Assembly (NCBI GenBank): GCA_003667245.1
Contig: RCNN01000586.1
Coordinates: forward strand, 1 to 64,000
Length of the DNA: 64,000 bases
Source: Heterostelium multicystogenum
Lineage: Eukaryota; Evosea; Eumycetozoa; Acytosteliales; Acytosteliaceae
Reading direction: 5' to 3'
Positions 9,791 to 18,587 of the stretch are shown here, piece after piece. The notes under the pieces are model-generated. The model saw only the letters and a program-made list of their open reading frames with translations. It was not told the DNA's origin and made no database searches. Positions within the stretch are counted from its first letter, which is position 1. Each line of letters begins with the position of its first letter. The position numbers and the translations under genes were made by a program.

Positions 9791-10417
9791 TTACTTCGCA
9801 AACGCATATTCACCACCCTGTTCCAGCGCCTTGCGATACGCCGGCCGTTCCTGAAAGCGTTGCACCCACGCCGCCACATTGGGATAGGCCTGCAGCTTGC
9901 CCTGGGCCCGGGCGATTTCGCCGATGAAGCTCATCTGGATATCCGCGCCGGTCAATTCGTCACCCACCAGGTACGGCGTGAGCCCCAGTGCGTTGTCCAG
10001 ATAACCCAGGTAGTTCGCCACCTCGGATTCGATACGCGGATGCAACGGCGCACCCGCGTCACCCAGGCGCCCGACGTACAGGTTGAGCATCAGTGGCAGC
10101 ATGGCCGAACCTTCGGCGAAGTGCAGCCATTGCACGTATTCGTCATAGGTTGCAGTGGCCGGATCCGGTTGCAGGCGGCCGTTACCATGGCGGCGAATCA
10201 GGTAGTCGATGATGGCGCCGGGACTCGATCACCACGTGGGGACCGTCTTGAATCACCGGTGATTTGCCCAGGGCATTGATCGCCTTGAGTTCAGGGGGCG
10301 CGAGGTGGTTTTCGGTCGCGCTGGTAGCGCTTGAGCTCGTAGGGCAGGCCGAGTTCTTCGAGCAGCCACAGGAATGCGTTGCGAACGGGAGTTGTTGAGG
10401 TGGTGGACGATGATCAT
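9791..10417 (-). CDS. glutathione S-transferase, frame broken
   Basis: The N-terminal thioredoxin-like half begins MIIVHHLNNSRS, with the Ser typical of the glutathione-activating position. The intact C-terminal frame shows the all-helical domain (YLVGDELTGADIQMSFIGEI, with the N-capping box TGADI, and FQERPAYRKALEQGG). Total length is about 205 residues. It is a cytoplasmic conjugating or peroxidase-type GST. Extra bases near 10370 and a break near 10300-10130 split the N-terminal half. Confidence 0.85.
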
Positions 10418-10562
10418 GGTGGCTCCGCTGGGCGAGAATAGAGGCGTATAGGGACAGACCGCGGTGGCGCTGTGGAGTGCCGTGAATTAAATCTGCTTCG
10501 ATAAAGGCATGAAAGATGGATAATCACGCCGGCAAGCACTGATTACACACCGGATAGAAAAC

Positions 10563-10724
10563 ATGAATCGTCAAAAAAAACTACAGCAGCTGTTCAAGGC
10601 CAAGGCCAAAAAGGCCAGCGCCAAATTGGCACCGGCCAAAAAGGATAAATACATCAGCAAAGCAGACCGATTGAAGCTGGCTGCCGAGTCCGGTGATGAG
10701 CCTGTTGTTACCTCTGAGAGCTGA
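10563..10724 (+). CDS. DUF2986 family small protein
   Basis: An intact 53-codon gene runs from ATG 10563 to TGA 10722. It begins MNRQKKLQQLFKAKAKKA, then KDKYISKADRLKLAAE. This Lys-rich opening followed by the YISKADR motif is the signature of the short DUF2986 family. The product is very basic and probably cytoplasmic, perhaps nucleic-acid-associated, but no function is known. Confidence 0.7.
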   Translation: MNRQKKLQQLFKAKAKKASAKLAPAKKDKYISKADRLKLAAESGDEPVVTSES

Positions 10725-10770
10725 TCCAGAAGGCCTAAGCATTACCTGATAGGGAATCGACGGAAAAACC

Positions 10771-11302
10771 ATGAACACTGCTCAAACTCGCGATTCAGCA
10801 CTACATACTCGCCAAGGACGGCAAACCGCCCGCATTTGCTCAGCCGGGCGTTTGTTCCCGAGGCAATCCTGGACATGGTGGTGCGCACCGGGTCCATCTC
10901 GTTTCCGCCCCACGTCGAAGGGGTGGGCGGCATCGGCGATGTGCTGGTGAGGCGGTTCGGCAGACCTTTGAAAACGTCTATACGTTTTGCCTGGGGCAGC
11001 CACCCGAAGCGGGGGCCAAAACCTATCAGTGCAAATGGCTGGTGGGGATGTCCGACAAAAACTCCGGCGAAGCCCGGGTTGGGTGTGGGGTGTATGAGTG
11101 GCAGTTCAGTGTTGAGTCGGGGCTTGTTGAAAAGCTCACCATCACTATCGAGCATATGAAGACGCTGCCCGCTGCGGATTTGGGGAGCGTCATGAAGTGG
11201 GTGTCAGGTCTGAGTTACCCATGGTGCAACTCGGAAGCAGCAGTGAGCGATGCTCCCGATATTGACGCGATGGGCGAGGTGATCCAGTACCTCACTGTCT
11301 GA
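10771..11302 (+). CDS. hypothetical protein, possible NTF2/SnoaL-like fold, frame broken
   Basis: Frames from ATG 10771 combine to about 175 residues: HYILAKDG, SRAFVPEAILDMVVRTGSIS, FPPHVEGVGGIGDVLVRR, WLVGMSDKNSGEARVGCGVY, EWQFSVESGLVEKLTITIEH. The pattern of a substrate-cone-like beta sheet with a GEARVGCGVYEWQF strand suggests an NTF2/SnoaL-like protein, but I am unsure. Breaks fall near 10800-10840, 10960 and 11020. The C-terminal 85 residues are intact to 11302. Confidence 0.5.
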
Positions 11303-11364
11303 CGGCGACTCAATGCGCATCAACGGCACCAGCAACACGGCCACAACAAAACACACAGTGATGA

Positions 11365-11782
11365 TCACGAGCGCGTCTTCGCTGCAGGCTTGGCGGCTGA
11401 AACGGGCTTGCCAGCCCTTGGATCAACGGGTTTTGAAGTGACAGCCAGCGCTGTTACCGGTTGTACGGTGAGTTCGACACCGATTGCGGTCATCAGCTTC
11501 CTTATGGTCTCAAATCGCGTTTTCGAGCCGGCTTTCAGCACCTTATAAAGGCTTTCACGATTGACCCCCGCATCCTTGGCGACCTTATTTACGCCTTTGG
11601 CTTTTGCGACCTCGGCCAACGCATGAATAAGGCCCCTCGGTATCACCGGTTTTCAGACTTTCAGCCAAATAGGCCGCCATTGCTTCCGGGCTATCGAGAA
11701 AGCGCGAGGCTTCGTAATGAGTCGTACCCGTCGTGTCGAGGCTGAGGATTGGCATCTCCTCGGGATTGAATTTATCGCTCAT
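11365..11782 (-). CDS. type II antitoxin, HigA-like putative addiction module antidote, frame broken
   Basis: The N-terminal frame begins MSDKFNPEEMPILSLDTTG and contains an EAMAAYLAESL segment; the second frame has a helix-turn-helix region centred on ALAEVAKAKG and DAGVNRESLYKVLKAG, followed by a disordered Ala/Lys-rich tail. This matches the COG3636-type antidote family that pairs with RelE/ParE-like killer proteins. One frame break lies near 11640. The start lies 12 bases after the toxin stop, so the two are co-transcribed toxin first. It should bind the toxin and repress the shared promoter. Confidence 0.75.
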
Positions 11783-11794
11783 ATCATTTACCTC

Positions 11795-12101
11795 TCAGGC
11801 CAGCGAGTATTGCTTTAGCTTTTTGTATGCCCGTTTTTGATCCGTTTTATCGCTCCCGCTGAGCATCCAAGTACTCTGCGATTCCCGAGCGCACATAGTA
11901 AATTCTATAGCCCGGGCCAACAAAAACACGCATTTCGCTCATCCCATCGCCAACCGATTCGCAATCACCAAAGTTGCCCGCTCCGGCACGATCCAGTCGG
12001 GTCAGAATTGCCGCTTTTCCCTGAGTGTCCTTCATACGTTTAAGCCAGCTCTCGAACTCGGGTGTTTGGTGGATCTCGTATATTTTTTTCTTGTTGATCA
12101 T
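11795..12101 (-). CDS. type II toxin of the RelE/ParE superfamily (HigB-like killer protein), C-terminal frame break
   Basis: From ATG 12101 the protein opens with the short beta-alpha-alpha start of the RelE/ParE fold, and its central strands contain a GMSEMRV segment and a GPGYRIYYV segment characteristic of the addiction-module killer subfamily. A frame break near 11880 truncates the first frame at 11847. A different frame continues to a stop at 11795, placing it 12 bases before the antitoxin. Members usually cleave mRNA at the ribosome. The break is probably a sequence error, because gene order and spacing with the antitoxin are conserved. Confidence 0.75.
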
Positions 12102-12110
12102 AGTTCCATT

Positions 12111-12128
12111 TGTAGCTAGATGGCTACA
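12111..12128. promoter_or_regulatory. candidate operator of the toxin-antitoxin operon
   Basis: TGTAGC-N6-GCTACA is a perfect 6-bp dyad ending 10 bases upstream of the toxin start codon. Toxin-antitoxin operons with helix-turn-helix antitoxins are commonly autorepressed at dyads in this position. The remaining bases to 12289 contain repeat copy B. Confidence 0.5.
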
Positions 12129-12176
12129 TCTTGTCGACGCGAGGTTGAGTACAGGTAAAGGGTATTCAGCGCCTGG

Positions 12177-12269
12177 GCAACCTTAGAGAGGTGCCTCCCA
12201 GATGCACAAGCTGGCAAATTCCGACGCGACTGTAGGCAATGGAGCCGGGTGCTGTACTCACAGCCTCAA
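12177..12269. repeat. dispersed repeat, copy B
   Basis: This is the diverged partner of the 1121-1212 element, same orientation, with the shared cores GCAACCTTAGAGA, ATGCACAAG-like and ACTGTAGGCAATGGAGC. It lies 20 bases from the stop of the EmrB-like transporter. Confidence 0.6.
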
Positions 12270-12289
12270 AACGTTGTGACAAGTCCTCT

Positions 12290-13855
12290 CTAATGCGCAT
12301 CCGCCGTCGGCTGCTTCGGCGGTTGCACCTTGCGCATCAACGGCACCAGCAACACGGCGACGACGAAGCACACCATGATCATCAGGAATGCGTCCGCATA
12401 GGTCAGCGTTTGCGCCTCGCGCCAGGTCAGCGCCCACAGCTGACTCAGCGCGAACTGGCTCGAATCCAGGCTGTTTTGCCCCAGCAACTGGGCGTTCCCC
12501 GAAAGCTGCTCAAGCCACACATTCATCGATTTCGTTTCGGATGTTCAGGTGTTCAGCCAGGCGCAGGAAGTGCAGGTTGGTGCGGTCATTGAGCACCGTG
12601 GCGCAGGCGGCGATGCCGATGGCGCCGCCGAGGTTGCGCATCAGGTTGAACAGGCCCGAGGCGAGCTTCAGGCGGTCGGGGGCCAGTGCGCCGAGGGTCA
12701 GGTGACCACCGGCGGCACTGCCATTTGTTGAGCAAACCCGCGTATGGCTTGGGGCAGCAGCAGCTCCTTGGCGCCCCAGTCGTGGGTGATGGGGGAGAAG
12801 TCCCACATCGACAGGGCGAATAACGACAACCCGAACATCAAAATCCAGCGCAGGTCGAAAACGATTGGCCAGCAAGGCGTACACCGGGATCGCCAGCAAC
12901 TGGAACACCCCCGTGGAAAACACCGCCAGGCCGATATCCAGCGAGCCGTACCCGCGCACCCGCCCGAGAAACAGCGGCGTGAGGTAGATGGTGGCGAAAA
13001 TGCCGATACCGGTGATAAATGAAAACAGGCAGCCCAGGGCGAAGTTCCTGTCTCGAAAGCGCGCGCAGGTCGACGATCGGCTCCTTGATCTCCAGGCAAC
13101 GCCAGATAAACAGCCCGCCGCTGATGGCGGCTATCCAGGCCGTGGTCGAGATGGTGCTGTCGCTGAACCAGTTCCAGCGCGGGCCCTCTTCAAGGGTGTA
13201 TTCCAGGCAGCCGAGAAACACCGCCATCAACGCCATGCCGATATAGTCGGCGCCCTTGAGCAATGACGGGTTGGGGCGGTCGACCTTGACCAGCATCGGC
13301 ACCGCAAAGGTCACGAACAGGCCGGGCAGCAGGTTGATGTAGAACAGCCAGTGCCAGGAGGAGATGTCGGTGATCCAACCGCCCACGGCCGGGCCCAATG
13401 TGGGGGCCAGGGACGCGATGGCGCCGATGGTGGAGGCGGCGATCACCCGCTGCTTGCCGTTGAAGTACATGAACGCGGTGGTGAACACCAACGGAATCAT
13501 CGAGCCCCCAGGAACCCCTGCAAGGCGCGAAACGCGATCATGCTCTGGATGTTCCAGGCCATCGCGCACAGCAGGCTGGTCAAGGTGAACCCGGCCGCCG
13601 ACGCGCGAACAGCCAGCGCGTGCTCATCACCCGGGAGAGCCAGCCTGACATGGGGATCACGATGATTTCCGCGATCAGGTAGGCGGTCTGCACCCACGCC
13701 GTATCGTCCGCGCCGGCAGACAACCCGCCGCCGATGTCCTTGAGGGAGGCGGAGACGATCTGGATGTCGATCAAGGCGATGAACATGCCCACGCACATGG
13801 TGGCGAAGGCCGCGACTTTTTGTGCGGTGCTGAGGGCGGGCAACGGGCTGTTCAT
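12290..13855 (-). CDS. EmrB/QacA-type MFS multidrug exporter (DHA2), frame broken
   Basis: Starts MNSPLPALSTAQKVAAFATM with helix 1 CVGMFIALIDIQIVSASL, the DHA2 family motif D1 region. It continues with TAWVQTAYLIAEIIVIPMSG, TLGPAVGGWITDISSWHWLF (motif C) and NLLPGLF. About 510 residues and 14 helices are expected. It is the inner-membrane component of a tripartite pump, with a proton-driven drug export role. Its ATG overlaps the EmrA-like stop by 4 bases (ATGA), implying translational coupling. Breaks occur near 13590, 13500, 13060, 12860, 12720 and 12530. Confidence 0.85.
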
Positions 13856-14965
13856 AGCTGGGCCTTGAGGGCGCTGGCCTGGTCCTCGAACGCCTCATCG
13901 GTGTTGACCTTCGCCATCACCGACAGGCCCGGACGCAGGGCGCCGAAGTCGGCGTCATTGCTGTCGAGGCGCACGCGCACCGGCACTCGCTGCACGATCT
14001 TGGTGAAGTTGCCGGTGGCGTTTTCCGGCGGCAGCACACTGAATTGCGCCCCGGTGGCAGGGGCCAGGCTCTCGGATGTGCCCGTGGAATTCACGGCCGG
14101 GGAGGATGTCGGCGCGGATGCTCACGCTTTGCCCGACCTGCAGGCGCCCCAATTGGTCTTCCTTGAAGTTGGCATCCACCCACAATCCTTTCGCGGGCAC
14201 CACCGAGATCAGTTGGCTGCCGGCCGCGGCGTAGGCACCGACCCGGGCGCGGCGGTTGCCCACGTAACCATCCACCGGCGCCCGCAGTTCGGTATAGCTG
14301 ATGTTCAATTGCGCCTGGTCGCGTTCGGCCTGGGCCTGTTGCAACGCGGCACGCGCCTGGCCGCGCTGGGTTTCAATCACGTCGATTTGCCGGCGCGCCG
14401 CCATCAACCCGGCCTGTGCCCGGGAGTGGTCGGCGCGGGCGGTCTTCCAGACGGCGCTGACCCGCTGTGCGCTTTCAACCGATACGGCCTGGCTGCGCAC
14501 CAGGTTCTGGTAACGCGTTTGATCGTCGCCGGCCCGTTGTGCTTCGGCATCGGTGGCGTCGATCTGTGCCTTGGCCTGGTTGATCACCGCCAGTTGCAGT
14601 TGTTCGGTGGCGTCGAGGTTGGCGAGCGAGGCCTGTTGGCGCGGCCACGGCGCCGTCGGCCTTGGCCAGGGCCGTGCGGTAGTCCGCGCACATCGATGCG
14701 CGCCAGCACGTCGCCGGCCCGTACGAACTGGTTGTCCTGCACCGTCACTTCGCTGATATAGCCCGGCACTTTGGCGCTGATCACCGTCACATCCGCCCCG
14801 ACATAGGCGTTCGTCGGTGTCTTCGATAAACCGGCTGACCAGCCACCAGTGGCTGGCGTACCACACGCCGCCCGCCACGGCCAGGGTCAGCAGCCCCAAG
14901 CGTAAAAACTGTTTGCGCCGGGATGGTTGGGTGGGTTCGGGCACAGCGCTGACTGGAGCGTCCAT
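13852..14965 (-). CDS. EmrA/HlyD-type membrane fusion protein, frame broken
   Basis: The N-terminus has one membrane anchor (LGLLTLAVAGGVWYASHWWL). Biotinyl-lipoyl halves follow (VPGYISEVTVQDNQFVRAGD, then ISYTELRAPVDGYVGNRRAR), flanking a long alpha-helical hairpin rich in Ala/Gln, and VGQSVSIRADILPGREFHG. The end is LRPGLSVMAKVNTDEAF. About 370 residues fit the family. It bridges the EmrB-like exporter to an outer-membrane channel, which is not in the window. Extra bases near 14815, 14690 and 14080 break the frame. Confidence 0.85.
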
Positions 14966-14987
14966 GACGAAATGACCTCGTTGAGTA

Positions 14988-15510
14988 TTAGTGGGGGAAG
15001 GGGCTGACCAGCTGGTCTTTTCGGCGTAGGCCCGGCCGGTTCGTGCGCGCCACAGGGTCAGCGGTTCGGCATCGGCGCTGACATGTACGCGGTGGCCCGC
15101 ACGGGTGATGGGGTTGCCGGTGTTGGCATCCATCAACGCCAGCACCACCGGGCGCCCGGTGGCCTCATCGGCGAGAAACACCTTGGTCGAGCCCTCGGCA
15201 TGCCGCGCGCCCCAGGCCATCAGCGTGAGGATGACCTGGCGCAAGTCCCGGCCCGCTTCGGTGAGGTGGTACTCATGGCGCGGCGGGTTGTCCTGGTACG
15301 GGCGCCGTTCCAGCAAGCCGCCGGCCACCAACGCATTCAGGCGGCGGGTCAGGGTGTTCGAGGCGATCCCGAGGCTCTGCAGGAACTCGTCGAAACGGCG
15401 CAGCCCGTAGAACGCATCACGCAGGATCAACAGGCTCCAACCATCACCGATGTGCTTCCAGGGCACGGGCGACCGGGCAGGGCATGAGTTGGAAAGCTGG
15501 CTTTCTTCAT
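14988..15510 (-). CDS. HxlR family transcriptional regulator, frame broken
   Basis: After a short start (MKKASFPTH) the HxlR winged helix follows: HIGDGWSLLILRDAFYGLRR, FDEFLQSLGIASNTLTRRLN, with the wing PPRHEYHLTEAGRDL. About 170 residues including a C-terminal extension of unknown role. The Cys near residue 14-16 could be the redox Cys seen in some members, but a frame break at 15460 hides it. It leads the EmrAB-like genes by 22 bases and probably controls them. The downstream break near 15010 removes its stop, so the frame runs into the next gene. Confidence 0.8.
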
Positions 15511-15627
15511 GAGGGGCTCCGGGAACTGTTGCTAAATATTACGCAAGTAATATTGCACAGTGGATTTCATAATGAAAGTCACTAGTTTGAAATTTTTTGC
15601 AGCGATGGATGGCGGCCAGGCAGACGC

Positions 15628-15654
15628 AAAAAAGCCCCGGGATTCGGGGCTTTT
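15628..15654 (-). terminator. intrinsic terminator
   Basis: AAAAGCCCCG (15630-15639), loop GGATT, CGGGGCTTTT (15645-15654): a 10-bp stem with six Ts following on the minus strand. It terminates the minus-strand MFS gene that stops at 15697 and insulates the HxlR promoter. Confidence 0.85.
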
Positions 15655-15696
15655 CAGAGGGGAGGGTGTAGGGGGGCCGTTTGAGCGCGGCTGTCC

Positions 15697-16886
15697 TTAT
15701 GCCTGCGCCGGTGCCTGGCAGATACGTGAACCTGTGCGCCGCGAACGCCAGCCGAGCCCCAGCACCATCAGCAAACCCAGGGCCGCCATGATCGCGCCAG
15801 CCAGCGAAATGGCCGGGTAGCCCAGCCCTGCGTTGATCACTGCTCCCCCCAGCGCCGCGCCAATGGCGTTACCGAAGTTGAACGCACCGATGTTCATCGC
15901 CGAGGCCAGGTTGGGCGCATCCTTGGCGGCTTCCATCACGCGCATCTGCAGGGGAGGTACCAGCGCAAAGCTGGCGGCGCCCCACAGCAGGATCGACCAA
16001 GGCGGCGGGCAGCGGCCATTGCATGAGCATAGAGAACGCCAGCAGCACGGCAATCAGGACCACGAGCGACGTTATCAGGGTGCGGTCCACCGAACGGTCC
16101 GCAGACTTGCCGCCCCAGACGTTGCCGAGGGTCAGGCCGATCCCGAACAGCACGAGCATTGCGGTGACGAAGTTGGTCGAGGCGTGGGTGACATCCCGCA
16201 GAATCGGCGCGATATAGGTAAACACCGTGAACATGGCGCTGGACCCCACCACGGTCAACGCCAGCGCCGCCAGCACCGGCCCGCGGCCCAGTACGCGGAT
16301 TTCGGCCATCAGGCTTGCCCCTTTTGGAGCGGGCGTATTCGGTAGCGCCCACCACAGGGCCACCATCACGAACGCCCCGAGCCCGCTGATGCCCCAGAAC
16401 GCCGTACGCCAGCCGAAGTTTCTCGCCGAAACCAGGTTGCCAGGGCACGCCACCGATGGTCGCCAGGGTCAGCCCGAGGAACATCGCGGCGACGGCCCCC
16501 GCGCGTTTGTCGGGCGCCACCACACTCGCTGCCACGATGGAGCCGATGCCGAAGAATGCCCCGTGATTCAGCGATGTCACCAACCGGGCGACCATCAGGG
16601 TCTGGTAGTCGGTGGCCAGGGCGGACAGCAGATTACCCAGGGTGAAAATGGCCATCAGGCCCACCAGCAGATTAACGGCGCGCCACCCCTGGCTGTCGCG
16701 AAGGGTCATGATCGGGGCGCCGATCAGCACGCCCATGGCATAGGCGCTGACCAGCAGCCCGGCGGCGGGAATGGAAACACCGAGGTCGGCGGCGATCCCG
16801 GGCAACATGCCCATGGGGGCAAACTCGGTGACCCCGATGCCGAAGGCGCCGATGGACAGTGCTACAAGGGGTGGGTTGATACGCAT
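15697..16886 (-). CDS. MFS transporter, DHA1 AraJ-like, frame broken
   Basis: Starts MRINPPLVALSIGAFGIGVT and EFAPMGMLPGIAADL, the helix-1 signature of the AraJ/YdhP exporter group, then VSAYAMGVLIGAPIMTL (motif A region). The ending frame reads GLGYPAISLAGAIMAALGLL. About 395 residues. It is an inner-membrane proton-coupled exporter of unknown substrate. Breaks are near 16440 and 16000. Divergent from a LysR gene with 93 bases between. Confidence 0.8.
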
Positions 16887-16902
16887 AGGTGACTCCTCAT
16901 CT

Positions 16903-16920
16903 TTGTATCAAATGCTACAA
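16903..16920. promoter_or_regulatory. candidate LysR operator in the MFS/LysR divergent promoter
   Basis: TTGTA-N8-TACAA is a perfect dyad 17 bases from the MFS start and about 60 from the LysR start. Its position suits LysR autoregulation and control of the exporter. Inference from position and symmetry. Confidence 0.4.
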
Positions 16921-16979
16921 TCACGACTTTTCAGGCGGTAGCCCTCGGCGGGGCACTACAGCTTGCGTGGAGATCACAA

Positions 16980-17878
16980 GTGGACATAGGCGGTCGGTCG
17001 GGGAGATGGCGGTGTTTCGCCATGGTCGCGGAGCAGGGCAGCCTCTCGGGGGGCGGCTCGGGTGCTGGGCCTCACGCCGTCATCCATCAGCCGCATCATC
17101 ACCCGCATCGAGGGGCGCATAGGCACCCGCCTGCTGCTGCGCACCACCCGGGCGATCACGCTCACCGCCGAAGGCGAAGCGTATTTGCGCGGCGCCCGGC
17201 GGATTCCTGGCGGACATGGCCGAAGTCGAGGATGCGATCACCGACCAGGGCGCGCCACGGGGGCGGCTGAGGGTCAGCGCGGCGCTCGCACACGGGCGGC
17301 TGTCGATCGTGCCGCTGGTTGCCGCGGTTCAAGCGCGCGCTACCCGGCCATCGTGGTTGAGTTGCGGCTGGAGGATGAGGTGGTGGATATCCTGGGCGGG
17401 CAAGCGGACGTTGCAATCCGCTTCGGTCAATTGGCCGACAGCCCCTTGACCGCTCGCCTTATCGGCTCCATCGGCGAGGTCATAGTCGCTTCCCCGGACT
17501 ACCTGGCGCGTCACGGCACGCCGCAGGTGCCGCAGGATTTGCTCAACCACAACTGCCTGCGTTTCAACTTCCGCCGGGCAGCGCCCGACTGGCCGTTTCG
17601 CGTGGACGGGCGCGATTTTTCGCTGCAGGTGTCGGGTACGATCGAGGGTAACAGCGGGGAGGTATTGTCCCAGCTGGCCAAGCTGGGTGCCGGCATCGCG
17701 CGCATTGGCGCATTCAGCGTGGCAGATGACCTGGCCAGCGGTGATCTGGTGCCGTTGCTTGAAGCGTACAACCCCGGAGACCAGGAAGCCGATTCACGCG
17801 GTGTTCGTCGGCGGCGCGGCGATGCCTGCGCGGGTCAGGGCATTTGTCGACTTTCTGGTGGAACACCACCCGGCGTGA
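16980..17878 (+). CDS. LysR family transcriptional regulator, frame broken
   Basis: Starts at the GTG before 16981 (MDIGG). The helix-turn-helix reads VLGLTPSSISRIITRIEGRI, then GTRLLLRTTRAITLTAEGEA. The sensor domain includes VVELRLEDEVVDILGGQADV and AIRFGQLADSPLTARLIGSI. About 298 residues, ending FVDFLVEHHPA. Breaks are near 17010, 17060, 17200, 17335 and 17785. Divergent from the MFS exporter, which it probably controls. Confidence 0.8.
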
Positions 17879-18128
17879 CCGCCACTGACACCACAGGCCG
17901 CTCCCCCTGACGCAATCCTCTTGAATACTTGCCTAATCCTGCGATCTTGCCCACCCCTGCATAGCGCCTTGATGAACCAGGGTCTAAAGTCATTCCCATC
18001 GCCCGCTAGACTAGTCAAACCACGCGCGCGCGAACCAGACGGGCCATCGATGCCCAGCGGCGAGGCCCCGTCTTGCCGTCTAAAAATACTAAAAAATGCA
18101 ACACCAACCGATGATCAGCGGGTGAGCC

Positions 18129-18587
18129 ATGGAATTACGAATTAACCAGCAGACCCACCAAGTCGACGCCGAACCCGACACGCCCCTGCTCTGGGTCATC
18201 CGCGACAACCTGGGCATGACCGGCACCCAAATACGGCTGCGGCCTGGCGCAATGCGGTGCGTGTTCGGTGCTTGTGGACGGCAATGTCGTGCGTTCCTGC
18301 GTCACGCCCGTTTCCGGCCGTGGTCGGCCGGCGAAATCACCACCATCGAAGCCATCGAGTCCGATGACGTCGGCAAGCGGGTCGTCGCCACCTGGGTCGA
18401 ATACCAGGTCGCCCAATGCGGCTACTGCCAATCCGGCCAGGTAATGGCGGCCACCGCGCTGCTCAAGCACACGCCCAAGCCCAGTGATGCGCAGATCGAG
18501 GCCGCCATGGTCAACCTCTGTCGCTGTGGCACCTATAACGCCATTCATGCCGCCGTGCATGACCTTGCGCAGAAGGGAGAGGCCTGA
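18129..18587 (+). CDS. IorA-like 2Fe-2S subunit of a molybdenum hydroxylase; frame hidden-broken
   Basis: The frame is open for its full 152 residues, but the family's plant-ferredoxin cluster (C-x4-C-x2-C-x-n-C) is missing from it. It appears in the neighbouring frame at about 18232-18330 ([17 protein letters not shown]). Three extra bases (near 18226, 18320 and 18335) restore frame, so about 37 internal residues are misread. The C-terminal helical cluster ([23 protein letters not shown]) is intact. The protein passes electrons from the molybdenum subunit to the cytochrome. Its stop overlaps the start of the next gene. Confidence 0.85.
   Translation: MELRINQQTHQVDAEPDTPLLWVIRDNLGMTGTQIRLRPGAMRCVFGACGRQCRAFLRHARFRPWSAGEITTIEAIESDDVGKRVVATWVEYQVAQCGYCQSGQVMAATALLKHTPKPSDAQIEAAMVNLCRCGTYNAIHAAVHDLAQKGEA

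Noticed and set aside
13820..14761. A long plus-strand frame of 313 residues
   Set aside because: Antisense to the EmrA-like gene, whose motifs are clear.
13955..15466. A 503-residue frame joining an HxlR regulator to an EmrA-like protein, suggesting a fusion
   Set aside because: The HxlR stop is in another frame at 14988-14990 and the EmrA start ATG with signal-anchor follows normally. The fusion arises from frame breaks, not from a real gene join.
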